Positions 22,308 through 30,629 of a stretch of 64,000 nt of DNA are shown here, in pieces. Below the pieces are notes generated by a model. The model had not been told where the DNA came from. It saw only the letters and a program-made list of their open reading frames with translations, and made no database searches. A program made the position numbers and the translations under genes. The first letter of the stretch is position 1, and the number at the start of each line of letters is the position of its first letter. Location: assembly GCA_026014665.1 (NCBI GenBank), contig JAOZHX010000019.1:62001-126000 (forward strand), read 5' to 3'. The DNA comes from Candidatus Bathyarchaeota archaeon (GTDB taxonomy: Archaea > Thermoproteota > Bathyarchaeia > Bathyarchaeales > Bathycorpusculaceae).

Positions 22308-23684
22308 TTGGTTTCATCGGAAAACAATAAGCCTACGGTTGATGAGTTGCTTGCAAAGGCAAGAAAACCTGCCCAGCTTTCACCTTCGATGCATCGTTTC
22401 TACGAAGGCAAGATGCAGGTTATCCCAAAATGTGCAATTAGAAACATAGATGACTTCGCCGTATGGTACACCCCGGGTGTCGCTGCTGCATGCAGGGAAA
22501 TACAAGCTAACACGGATAAATCCTTCGAGTTGACTAACCGCTGGAATTATGTTGCAGTTGTTTCGGATGGAACTCGCGTGTTGGGTTTAGGTGACATCGG
22601 TCCTGAAGCAGCCATGCCTGTGATGGAGGGTAAAGCGCTTCTTTTCAAATACTTGGGTGGTGTGGATGCGTTCCCAATTTGCCTAAGAACAAAAGACCCA
22701 GATGAAATAGTGCGTATCTGTAAGGCTTTGGAACCATCGTTTGGTGGAATAAACCTTGAAGATATTGAGAAACCGAAATGCTTTGAGATCCTTGAGAAAG
22801 CACGCTCCGAAATGCAGGTTCCAGTGTGGCATGACGACCAACAAGGAACGGCAACTGTGATACTGGCTGGACTTATTAATGCCTTCAAGCTTGTGGGCAA
22901 AAACCCCAAAGAGAGCCTCATTACGCTGGTGGGTTCGGGCGCAGCAAACATCCGCACGGCTTACGTGCTTATGCAGTGGGGAGTTAAACCAGGCAACATC
23001 ATACTTGCCGACAGTAAAGGCGTGATGCATACAAGCCGAAAAGACATAACCAAAGAAGAGGACCCATGGAAATATGATGTTACCCAGAAAACCAACGCCG
23101 AAGGCAGAACAGGCGACTTGGAAGCAGCCTTTAAAGGAGTTGATGCAGTGGTCGCAGCTTCCAAACCTGGTCCCAACACCATAAAGAAAGAATGGATACA
23201 GTCCATGGCAAAAGATGCCATAGTATTTGCTTGCGCTAATCCGATTCCTGAAATTTGGCCTTGGGATGCACAAGAAGCAGGTGCGCGGATTGTTGCCACA
23301 GGACGCAGTGATTTCCCAAATCAAGTTAACAACAGCCTTGGGTTCCCGGCAATTTTCCGGGGTGTACTTGATGTGAAAGCAAAGACTGTAACGGATGATA
23401 TGTGCATAGCAGCAGCTTATGAGCTTGCAGGTTATGCTGAGGAGCGAGGGATGAGCGAAAATGACATTTTGCCCAGGATGGATGAGTGGGAAGTTTTTCC
23501 TCGAGAGGCTGTTGCCTGTGCATTGAAATCGATTGAGCAAGGTGTGGCACGGGTTAAACCGAGTAAGCAGGAGTTGTATGAACGTGCATCGGCGATTATT
23601 CGGAATGCTAGGGATTCGACCGAGCTTTTGATGAAGCAGGGTCTAATAAAACAACCGCCGAAAGAAAGTGAGCTGCTACGATAA
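22308..23684 (+). CDS. malic enzyme (oxaloacetate-decarboxylating malate dehydrogenase)
   Basis: The 458-residue protein converts malate to pyruvate and CO2 with reduction of NAD(P). Family markers are VWYTPGVAAACREI with the catalytic Tyr near residue 45, SDGTRVLGLGDIGPEAAMPV, the metal site WHDDQQGTATVILAGL near residue 165, and the dinucleotide fold LVGSGAANIRTAYVL. The short length is that of the prokaryotic malic enzyme without a phosphotransacetylase domain. The start is TTG at 22308 with AGGAGGA seven bases upstream; an AT-rich box at 22261-22271 may be its promoter. Confidence 0.95.
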   Translation: MVSSENNKPTVDELLAKARKPAQLSPSMHRFYEGKMQVIPKCAIRNIDDFAVWYTPGVAAACREIQANTDKSFELTNRWNYVAVVSDGTRVLGLGDIGPEAAMPVMEGKALLFKYLGGVDAFPICLRTKDPDEIVRICKALEPSFGGINLEDIEKPKCFEILEKARSEMQVPVWHDDQQGTATVILAGLINAFKLVGKNPKESLITLVGSGAANIRTAYVLMQWGVKPGNIILADSKGVMHTSRKDITKEEDPWKYDVTQKTNAEGRTGDLEAAFKGVDAVVAASKPGPNTIKKEWIQSMAKDAIVFACANPIPEIWPWDAQEAGARIVATGRSDFPNQVNNSLGFPAIFRGVLDVKAKTVTDDMCIAAAYELAGYAEERGMSENDILPRMDEWEVFPREAVACALKSIEQGVARVKPSKQELYERASAIIRNARDSTELLMKQGLIKQPPKESELLR

Positions 23685-23695
23685 AAGAAAGATGA

Positions 23696-23965
23696 TTAGA
23701 GCGGAGTTATCTTCACTATGTTTCTTTTTTCCAGTCTCCTGAGGGCATCAAGGCATTCGTCTTTCTTCTCGCCAGTAATGTTCAAATTAAGCATAATCTC
23801 TTTTATGGAAACGCCGGGTTTGCCGAAGTTTTCATGCCGCTTGTAGAGGTGTTTGACGATGGATTTTTCGAGTTTGCCACAGCGCCAAGTTGTGTTGCGT
23901 ATTAAAACAACGATGGTTTTGACAAGAGTCTGCTCGTTTGATTTCCTTCCACGTGAGTCTCCCAT
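23696..23965 (-). CDS. small winged-helix protein
   Basis: This 89-residue basic protein reads as a helix-turn-helix: VKTIVVLIRNTTWRCGKLEK, a helix SIVKHLYKRHENFG, a second turn GVSIKEIMLNLNITGEKKDE and a wing with LRRLEKRNIVKI. It is probably a DNA-binding regulator. A TATA box CTATAAAAGG near 24005 and a GGGAGAG ribosome site support the start at 23965. It converges with the malic enzyme gene with an 11-base gap. Confidence 0.7.
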   Translation of the reverse strand: MGDSRGRKSNEQTLVKTIVVLIRNTTWRCGKLEKSIVKHLYKRHENFGKPGVSIKEIMLNLNITGEKKDECLDALRRLEKRNIVKITPL

Positions 23966-24047
23966 CTCTCCCTACCCGTAAAGTTTCACTGCATCATTCC
24001 TTTTATAGTTTTGTTTGTTAATTACCTAACGGTTGCACTTGGGGTAT

Positions 24048-24497
24048 TTAGAAAGATTTTTTGAGGTACAGACCATGTTTTTTGCCGTAGTATTTTTCTA
24101 GTTTTCCCATGGTTTGGTAGCCGAGGTTGTGGTAAAGTTTTATTGCTGAATGGTTATCTTCTCGGACTTCTAGGCGGCATTCCATTATACCTCTTTGCTT
24201 TAGGCGGGCTTCCATTTCGTTTAACAGTTTAGTGGCTATTCCTTGGCGGCGGTAGTTTGGGGGGATGTTGAGTGTTATGATGTGTCCGTATTCGGTGTTG
24301 TCTTCGAGGTCTACTTGAGCGATTATGAAACCTGCGATGTCGGCGTTCACTTTAGCTATGAGTGCTATGCTGTTGTAGTCTGTTAGCAGATAAGAGATCT
24401 GCCGTTTTGTGAAGGCTTCTTGGTCAAAACATTGGGCTTCAATGTCAAATAGCTTATCAAGGTGCTTGATGGTTGCGTTTTCGATATTTACATCCAT
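24048..24497 (-). CDS. rimI: GNAT N-acetyltransferase, RimI/Ard1 type
   Basis: The 149-residue protein has the GNAT core: acetyl-CoA loop PNYRRQGIATKLLNEME near residues 80-96 (R/Q-x2-G-x-A pattern), LEVREDNHSAIKLYHNLGY near residue 115 and a YYGKKHGLYLKK end, as in RimI and archaeal Ard1, which acetylate protein N-termini. It lies 15 bases behind the flippase-like gene on the same strand and is likely co-transcribed. The exact substrate cannot be read. Confidence 0.87.
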   Translation of the reverse strand: MDVNIENATIKHLDKLFDIEAQCFDQEAFTKRQISYLLTDYNSIALIAKVNADIAGFIIAQVDLEDNTEYGHIITLNIPPNYRRQGIATKLLNEMEARLKQRGIMECRLEVREDNHSAIKLYHNLGYQTMGKLEKYYGKKHGLYLKKSF

Positions 24498-24512
24498 TTT
24501 ATGGGTCTAATT

Positions 24513-25595
24513 CTATTTTGGGCTCCAAATGCTTTTAGTTTTTTCCGTATCGGCAGTCTGGGCTATTACGGGTTTGAGTTCAAGCCATTGTTGGGCTCCA
24601 AAACCGATGAAGAAGCGGAACCAAAGCGTTATGATTCTTGTGAGTATGGTTGCTGTGGCGCTGATTGCAGCTGGTATACCCATTGAGAAGTAAAGTGTTG
24701 TCATCGCTGCCTCTGGAATGCCGACTTCGAAGGGGATGCCGACAGGTATCGATTTCACGGCTAGTACTATGGCTGATGTGATGAGGATTATACTCCAAGA
24801 AACTGGGTGCCCGAGAGACTGAAAAATCAGGTAAGGCACACTTACGCTGAAAAACCATGTAATCGCAAGGTAAAACAGCGAGGTAGTAAGGGGTTTAGGG
24901 TTATGTCGGAACTCAATCATGGAGTCGTGAAAGTGTGTGGTGATTTCAACAGCTTGATCCTTTAACTTGCCCATTTTCCATTTTCCTCTGCTTAGTTTAG
25001 TTGTCAAGTTTGTGGTCCAGTCGATTATTTTTAGTGTCCAGTTCTTCTTGAAGGAAAGAAGAGTCATGACGATTGTTATCGCTGTGATTGAGGCGGATAT
25101 GAAGATTATGAGGTTAAGGACTATGGGGGATACTTGTCCTTCAAGAGAGAGCCATACAACACCTGCGATTAAGATGATAACGTTCATTGTCATGCCTAAG
25201 AGGCGATGAGTGAAAAGTGAGGCTATGACTTTTCCGAATGAACCGCATTGGTCGCGTGTAAGAAGGTAGGCACGAGTGATTTCTCCGCTTATCGATTCCG
25301 CTGGAACAATAATGTCAACGTATATTCCATACCAAACATAGAGGTAGGCTTTTTTTAGGGTCATTTTAATGTTGAGGTGGTTTGTTAGCGCATACCATGA
25401 GATGGTGAAAAATAGGATTTCAAGCAGTCCGCAAGCAACTGCTAGAAAGAAGAGCAGTGGGTTGGCGCTTTGAGCAGTTGCGAAGATGCCTAAGATGTCG
25501 ACTTTGAAGAGATAGATGTAGAGAAAAAAACCCACTAAACCAAGCAGTGGAAAAAGCACGGTTTTCCAGCTTAACTTCGGCTTTGGCGGTTGCAT
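24513..25595 (-). CDS. lysylphosphatidylglycerol synthase-type flippase-like membrane protein
   Basis: The 360-residue protein has about eight membrane helices and the conserved positions of the UPF0104/flippase-like family: WYGIYVDIIVPAESISGEIT with the polar P-x-E-x3-G-E stretch near residue 90, YLLTRDQCGSFGKVIASLFT, and PVGIPFEVGIPEAAMTTLY near residue 285. Members move or modify lipids or lipid-linked sugars; the archaeal substrate is not known. The start is ATG 25595, followed after 15 bases by the acetyltransferase gene. Confidence 0.82.
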   Translation of the reverse strand: MQPPKPKLSWKTVLFPLLGLVGFFLYIYLFKVDILGIFATAQSANPLLFFLAVACGLLEILFFTISWYALTNHLNIKMTLKKAYLYVWYGIYVDIIVPAESISGEITRAYLLTRDQCGSFGKVIASLFTHRLLGMTMNVIILIAGVVWLSLEGQVSPIVLNLIIFISASITAITIVMTLLSFKKNWTLKIIDWTTNLTTKLSRGKWKMGKLKDQAVEITTHFHDSMIEFRHNPKPLTTSLFYLAITWFFSVSVPYLIFQSLGHPVSWSIILITSAIVLAVKSIPVGIPFEVGIPEAAMTTLYFSMGIPAAISATATILTRIITLWFRFFIGFGAQQWLELKPVIAQTADTEKTKSIWSPK

Positions 25596-25947
25596 GTAAG
25601 TTTTTGCACCAATAAAACGGAAAGGTACCTAATTGGCGATTAAATACTTTACCTATAACCAAGCGAGAATTCCTAAGAAACAAGCGTACACATAATTGCT
25701 GTTCAGTTCTATAGCCCCCTTTTATATAGATAGATTGGTACCGCCTTGTAAAGGCAATGTTGCTTTGTCGCGGCTGATTTTTTGCCGAAAAATCAAAATG
25801 CGGCAGTTGCTGTTCTGCTTATTACTAAAACTGCGCAAACAAGCGGCAACTCAAAGCTTAACAAAATGATACCGCTATTGTTAAAGTCTATTAGTGTTAT
25901 ATGTTTAAATGCTGATTGGTTGAGAGAGTATCAAAGAGGCTAAAGGT
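25596..25947. other. intergenic stretch between divergent genes
   Basis: No convincing gene is seen. A hairpin GATTTTT-TGCCG-AAAAATC lies near 25775, and TGCCGAAA and GCGGCA words recur around it. Upstream of the Cys-rich gene an ATGTTTAAATGC at 25901-25912 is a plausible TATA box, with GAGG as ribosome site before the ATG at 25948. Confidence 0.5.
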
Positions 25948-26184
25948 ATGAAGATCGGTGTTTGCGGAATAGCATGTGAAAAATGCCCTAAGATGAAAAA
26001 TGGCACATGCCCAAATGGTTCCATGGGTTGTGTGCCGCGGGAAAATAAGTTTTGTCAAATCTGCAATTGCGCTTACACGAAAGGAGTTAGGCTTTGCTTT
26101 GAATGCAACCTGTTTCCCTGTGAAACCACCAAGCAGGGACCCATAAGCTATGGTTATTGTCAGTACCTTTCAGGAAAACAATAG
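25948..26184 (+). CDS. Cys-rich DUF3795-type protein
   Basis: The 78-residue protein contains thirteen cysteines, arranged as CGIACEKCPKMKNGTC, CQICNCAY and CFECNLFPCE. This is the pattern of DUF3795, small proteins thought to bind zinc or iron-sulfur, without known role. The opening MKIGVCGIACEKCP is typical. It has its own TATA box and ribosome site and stands before the ABC export genes in the same direction. Confidence 0.82.
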   Translation: MKIGVCGIACEKCPKMKNGTCPNGSMGCVPRENKFCQICNCAYTKGVRLCFECNLFPCETTKQGPISYGYCQYLSGKQ

Positions 26185-26242
26185 CTGAAATGGCGAAACG
26201 TTAGTTTTAAGTTTGCCAACTCAAATCTAGACTTGACCACTC

Positions 26243-27169
26243 ATGGTTTCAAGAGATGTTCTAATTCAAGCGGAAGGTTTAACCAAGAAGTTTGATGATT
26301 TCGTTGCTGTGGACCACATAGACTTCGAGGTCCACCGAGGAGAATGCGTTGGTTTTTTAGGACCCAACGGTGCAGGAAAAACCACCACGGTTCGCATGAT
26401 GTATTGTTTTTTGCCGTTAACCAGCGGAGAATTGAAGGTTGCAGGGTTAAGTGTCAATAACCACTGCCGAGAAATTAAAAGTTTGGTTGGTGTGGCACCG
26501 CAGGAGGACAACTTGGACCCAGACTTCACCGTACTCGATAACCTCTTAGTTTATGCGCGGTACTTTGACATCCCAAAGGATGAAGCCCTAAGACGCGCAA
26601 AAGCGCAATTAAAGTTTTTTCAGCTTGAGGAAAAAAGCGGTACTCCTATCTTGACGTTGTCCACAGGCATGAAACGCCGCTTGATTTTTGCTCGGGCATT
26701 GCTTAATGAGCCTCAGATTCTGCTCCTAGATGAGCCAACCACTGGCTTAGACCCGCAAGCACGGCATTTGGTTTGGGACGAAGTACGCTACCTCAAAAAA
26801 CAGCAAGTCACAATCATACTGACTACACATTATATGGAAGAAGCTCAGGCTTTGTGCGACCGCATATTAATCGTGGATAAAGGCAAAATCATCGAAGAAG
26901 GCAGTCCAGCTGAATTAGTTAAAAAACATGTTGGCGAAGAAGTATTAGAGGTTGATTTTGACGAAAAATTGGCAGTTATCCTCAAAGAAGCTTTGCCTGG
27001 CGCCCACATTGAGCGGCTTGGTGACCGTATGCAAATCTTCACAGACCAACCACATGGCGTTTTCGAGGGCTTCCTCAAAGAGCACAAACTCCAAAACGTA
27101 ACTATACGCAATGCCAACTTAGAGGATGTTTTCCTCAAATTAACTGGCAGGGGACTGAGGGAAGAATGA
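26243..27169 (+). CDS. ABC-2 exporter ATP-binding protein (DrrA type)
   Basis: The 308-residue ATPase has Walker A GPNGAGKTTTVRMM near residue 40, signature LSTGMKRRLIFARALL, Walker B ILLLDEPTTGLDP and the switch LTTHYMEEAQ. A C-terminal extension of about 80 residues follows, as in drug-resistance (DrrA) and NodI types. It energises the permease gene that overlaps its stop by four bases. The substrate could be a drug, lipid or polysaccharide. Confidence 0.92.
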   Translation: MVSRDVLIQAEGLTKKFDDFVAVDHIDFEVHRGECVGFLGPNGAGKTTTVRMMYCFLPLTSGELKVAGLSVNNHCREIKSLVGVAPQEDNLDPDFTVLDNLLVYARYFDIPKDEALRRAKAQLKFFQLEEKSGTPILTLSTGMKRRLIFARALLNEPQILLLDEPTTGLDPQARHLVWDEVRYLKKQQVTIILTTHYMEEAQALCDRILIVDKGKIIEEGSPAELVKKHVGEEVLEVDFDEKLAVILKEALPGAHIERLGDRMQIFTDQPHGVFEGFLKEHKLQNVTIRNANLEDVFLKLTGRGLREE

Positions 27170-28017
27170 GTGAGCCTAAACTTCGCAAGTCGCCAGCAAA
27201 ATTCACCATACCCAAGCTGACCTACAGGTCTTGGAAGGTTTGGCGCCGCAACTCAGACGTATTCATGAAAACCATAACCGTTAATTTTCTACCCTCTCTT
27301 TTGGAACCTATCCTCTACTTGCTGGCTTTCGGCTTTGGGCTCGGTGGATTCATCCCAAACATCAATGGCCAACCATACATCAACTTTATCGCTCCAGCAC
27401 TGATAGCAATAGCGATGATGAATGGCTCATTTTTCGAGTGTACCTTTGGCTCCTTTGTACGCATGTATTTCCAGAAAACCTTCGACGCCATAGTCGCCAC
27501 TCCAGTAAGCGTGGAAGAAGTAGTAGCAGGCGAACTTCTGTGGGGTGCAACAAGGGCAACCATAAATGCCTCACTCGTCCTAATCGTTGTTGGAATTTCA
27601 GGTTTATTTACTTCGCAACCGCTAATCACCTCACCGCTGGTCCTATTTATCCCTCTTATCTCCTTCTTCGGCGGCTTAATGTTTAGCTCAATTGCCATGT
27701 GCTTCACCGCTGCTGCGCCAAACATCGACTTCTTCAATTACCCCTCGTTTCTCTTCTTGACACCTATGTTCTTTTTATGTGGCACATTCTTTCCGTTGAC
27801 TTCTTTACCCGTGGGTGCACAGGCGATTGCCACTTCCGTTTTGCCCTTAACACATATCGTTAACTTGACACGTGAAGCCGTAACCACAAGAGTTGAGCCT
27901 ATCTTGGGGTTGAGCCCTCAGCAACTTGTGCCTCTAAGCTTTGTGTGGGTTGTTTTAGTGACGATTTTCTTCTTCATTCTAAGCATAAACTTGATGAAGA
28001 AACGTTTAACCAGCTAA
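27166..28017 (+). CDS. ABC-2 type exporter permease
   Basis: The 283-residue protein has six hydrophobic segments and the ABC-2 opening TYRSWKVWRRNSDVFMKTI followed by PSLLEPILYLLAFGFGLG, the arrangement of DrrB and NodJ. It ends with a helix and KKRLTS. The ATGA overlap with the ATPase gene marks a two-gene exporter. Its end overlaps the convergent glycosylase gene by four bases. Confidence 0.9.
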   Translation: MSEPKLRKSPAKFTIPKLTYRSWKVWRRNSDVFMKTITVNFLPSLLEPILYLLAFGFGLGGFIPNINGQPYINFIAPALIAIAMMNGSFFECTFGSFVRMYFQKTFDAIVATPVSVEEVVAGELLWGATRATINASLVLIVVGISGLFTSQPLITSPLVLFIPLISFFGGLMFSSIAMCFTAAAPNIDFFNYPSFLFLTPMFFLCGTFFPLTSLPVGAQAIATSVLPLTHIVNLTREAVTTRVEPILGLSPQQLVPLSFVWVVLVTIFFFILSINLMKKRLTS

Positions 28018-28931
28018 ACATTGATGCCTTTGGCTTCGGCTAAGAGAAGGTAGAAAGCGGCTAAACCTTTCCATGTTCCCCATGCCTTGGCAATTTCTCT
28101 TGCCTCTGCAGCTTTGATGGGTTCACCGTTGCAATAGTATTTTGAAATGACTCTTCGGATGCCAAAATCATCTGCTGGCAAAACATCCAGCCTATGCATT
28201 CCGCGCAAGATAGTGAGTTCAGCGGTCCAAACGCCGACACCTTTTATTCTATCGAGTTCTACGATGATTTGCTCTGTAGATTCGTTTTGGAGGCGTTGAA
28301 GGTCTAATTTGCCTTCGATTATCAGTTGAGCTGCGTTTTGGATGTATTGGGATTTGCGCTGACTCAAACCGCAACCTTGTATCTCGCTGACGCTAACGGT
28401 TAAGTTGTTTGGAGTTGGAAAAGCATAGTAGGTTTCGCCGTTGATTTCCAAGTGGTCACCGAATTTTTTGGCAAGTCTTTCCTCGATGGTTCGCGCGATT
28501 TTTATGGAGATTTGCTGTTCTACGATGGAGTTCAATAGAGACTCGAAAATCGTTGGCGTAGTTGGAAGCTTAAAGCCGTACAGCTGCTTGGTTATCTGAT
28601 GCATTGTTTGATCGTTTTCGACTTCGTCGTAGAATGCTTTAAGGTCTAAATTTAGGCTAAAGATAGCAGTAATTATCTGTTGGACGGCTTGCCTATCTTG
28701 CTGTGTAAGGGCGTTGTTCGATTGTAACTCAACCGTTAATTCAGGTTTATCAACTGTTCGGTTTGAGGTAACTCTGAATAAAACTAGTTTGCCGTTTGTT
28801 CTTATCACTTGCTGGAAGATGCCATCGTGGTAGGTTCGGACTTGCCGGTCGCCGTTTGAGAAAATGTGGGCTGTTAAATCGAAGTTGAGTGGTGCTGTCG
28901 GTTGCATATGGAACGTTTCGCTAGATACCAT
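28014..28931 (-). CDS. AlkA-like DNA glycosylase (HhH-GPD family)
   Basis: The 305-residue protein carries the helix-hairpin-helix and GPD motif LDRIKGVGVWTAELTILRGM near residue 230 and the catalytic Asp in DVLPADDFGIRRVI. The N-terminal 110 residues form the TBP-like domain typical of AlkA (3-methyladenine glycosylase II), and SLLNSIVEQQISIKIA begins the helical core. It removes alkylated bases at the first step of base excision repair. The start may be ATG 28931 or the internal ATG eight codons on. It ends four bases inside the convergent permease gene. Confidence 0.85.
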   Translation of the reverse strand: MVSSETFHMQPTAPLNFDLTAHIFSNGDRQVRTYHDGIFQQVIRTNGKLVLFRVTSNRTVDKPELTVELQSNNALTQQDRQAVQQIITAIFSLNLDLKAFYDEVENDQTMHQITKQLYGFKLPTTPTIFESLLNSIVEQQISIKIARTIEERLAKKFGDHLEINGETYYAFPTPNNLTVSVSEIQGCGLSQRKSQYIQNAAQLIIEGKLDLQRLQNESTEQIIVELDRIKGVGVWTAELTILRGMHRLDVLPADDFGIRRVISKYYCNGEPIKAAEAREIAKAWGTWKGLAAFYLLLAEAKGINV

Positions 28932-29025
28932 CTGTTTCAGCCTGATTGCGTTAACAGCATCTTAATATTTTATTAAAGATTTTTAACTCTAAAAGCGCAT
29001 TTTAAGCGAGTAAGGAGAAAACTTC

Positions 29026-29700
29026 ATGCGCATCGTTATCAGAATCGGCGGTTCCGTAGTTGCTTCACCCATAAACACTGAATTAATGAGCAAATACGCA
29101 GACATCATCAAAGCGGTTAAGCAGCAGGGACACGAAGTCGCCGTAGTTGTAGGCGGCGGCGCCCTAGCAAGGGAGTTCATCGGCATAGCTAAAAATCTAG
29201 GTTTGGATATGGCTGCACAGGATGAGATTGCGATTTCCTGTTCACGCTTGTTTGCCCAATTATTCCTAAAAAAACTCGGCGAAGCTGGCTGCAATAAAGT
29301 TGCAGTAACGCTTGGCGAAGCTTCACAATGCCTCAGCGAAGGCAAAGTGGTTGTTATGGGTGGTTTGAAGCCTGGAATCACCACGGATGCAGTCGCCGCA
29401 TTGGTCGCAGAGCATGTAGGTGCAGACTTGCTGGTTAAAGGAACCAATCAAAACGGCGTTTATGATAAAGATCCCAAAAAGTATGCGGACGCGGTTAAGC
29501 TTGATCATCTATCGCTTCTGGATTTGACCAAGATTCTCGAGTTGAATGTTCATCAAGCAGGGATGCATCAGATCATTGACCCGGTGGCTGTTGAGGTTTT
29601 GAAACGTAAAAGGTTAAAGTTCGTAGTCGTCAATGGTTTTGAACCAAATAATATTTTGGCAGCCATAAACGGTGAGAACGTTGGCACACTCATTGAGTGA
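29026..29700 (+). CDS. pyrH: UMP kinase, archaeal type
   Basis: The 224-residue amino-acid-kinase-fold enzyme phosphorylates UMP to UDP with ATP. It shows the opening VIRIGGSVVASP, the glycine loop VVVGGGALAREFIG, the UMP region VMGGLKPGITTDAVAAL near residue 110 and the nucleotide site GTNQNGVYDKDPKKY near residue 145, all as in archaeal UMP kinases (about 225 residues, shorter than bacterial). An AAGGAG lies eight bases before the ATG. Confidence 0.94.
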   Translation: MRIVIRIGGSVVASPINTELMSKYADIIKAVKQQGHEVAVVVGGGALAREFIGIAKNLGLDMAAQDEIAISCSRLFAQLFLKKLGEAGCNKVAVTLGEASQCLSEGKVVVMGGLKPGITTDAVAALVAEHVGADLLVKGTNQNGVYDKDPKKYADAVKLDHLSLLDLTKILELNVHQAGMHQIIDPVAVEVLKRKRLKFVVVNGFEPNNILAAINGENVGTLIE

Positions 29701-29814
29701 GCGTTTAATTTCTTCTATACCCCCCCACATTAAGGGGCACTTTAATCGCTCTTTGAAGCCAATTAGCAGTGTTTTTATGTTAAAGCAACAATAGCTTGTT
29801 TGAGGATTGATGGA

Positions 29815-30495
29815 TTGAAAGTTTTTGATCGTCCCGGGCCAGTAAACACCGATGAAACGATAGCTATTCTAAAAGAAGCAAAGCAAGAACTCCAGTATTT
29901 GGTCGTTGCTTCCGTCACGGGTGACAGCGCAGTTAAGGCTGCTGAGCGCATAAAAAACCGCAGAATCATCTGCGTTACCTGCCCACAGGGGATGTTTTGG
30001 GAAGTCAACGCCATGAACGCTGACCTCTTCGAAAAAATCCCTGAATTGAAAGCACGAAGAGACGAGTGGGCTAAGAGGCGTTTAGAACGCGTACCCCTCA
30101 GCATCACTGATGAGAACAAGGTTAAGCTGAAAGCGCTGGGGGTCGAAGTCGTGCGTGGAACCATACCCCTGTTTGGTCCAAGCTTCTCCATGCGCTTGCA
30201 TCTGCGCAAAACCACCTCGCTGGACGTCGTCGCCAAAACGCTGGAGTTGATTTCACCCGGCACTTTGGTATGCATGGAGACGGTCATGATGGCAACTGAC
30301 GCAGGCATAATTCCAGAGGGAGAACTCGTCTATGCCACAGCAGGAACAGAAATGGGTCTAGACACCGCATGGATAGTGAAAAGCTGCGCATCCGCAAACA
30401 TGTTTCATCCAACAAAGGGCTTCCGCTTCGTGGAACTGCTAGCTAAACCTGCGTTAGCTTTGGCACCAAGCATAAACGTAAACTACCTACGATAA
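29815..30495 (+). CDS. stand-alone pyruvate kinase C-terminal-like domain protein
   Basis: The protein (226 residues from TTG 29815; 231 from TTG 29800) matches the pyruvate kinase alpha/beta domain family found alone in archaea, with KVFDRPGPVNTDETIAILKE at the start, VVASVTGDSAVKAAERI and IICVTCPQGMFWEVNAMN. It lacks the catalytic barrel of true pyruvate kinase, so it cannot do that reaction; its role is unknown, possibly allosteric or ligand-binding. The 29815 start is chosen because GAGG lies nine bases upstream and family members begin at this point. Confidence 0.8.
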   Translation: MKVFDRPGPVNTDETIAILKEAKQELQYLVVASVTGDSAVKAAERIKNRRIICVTCPQGMFWEVNAMNADLFEKIPELKARRDEWAKRRLERVPLSITDENKVKLKALGVEVVRGTIPLFGPSFSMRLHLRKTTSLDVVAKTLELISPGTLVCMETVMMATDAGIIPEGELVYATAGTEMGLDTAWIVKSCASANMFHPTKGFRFVELLAKPALALAPSINVNYLR

Positions 30496-30629
30496 GGCAA
30501 AGCTAAAATCCAAATGGCATTCATAGACCCAAAGTGTAATTTTGGCTTCTTTGCTATCTTTCAAATCAATTCCTCATGGTAATGTTTTAATTGCCTGTGG
30601 CTTTTAAGCAATAAAACAGGTAATCACAA

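Noticed and set aside
22683-23540. 285-codon minus-strand open frame inside the malic enzyme gene
   Set aside because: The plus strand encodes a complete malic enzyme with all motifs. The opposite frame reads as Cys/His/Phe-rich shadow without family signature or ribosome site.
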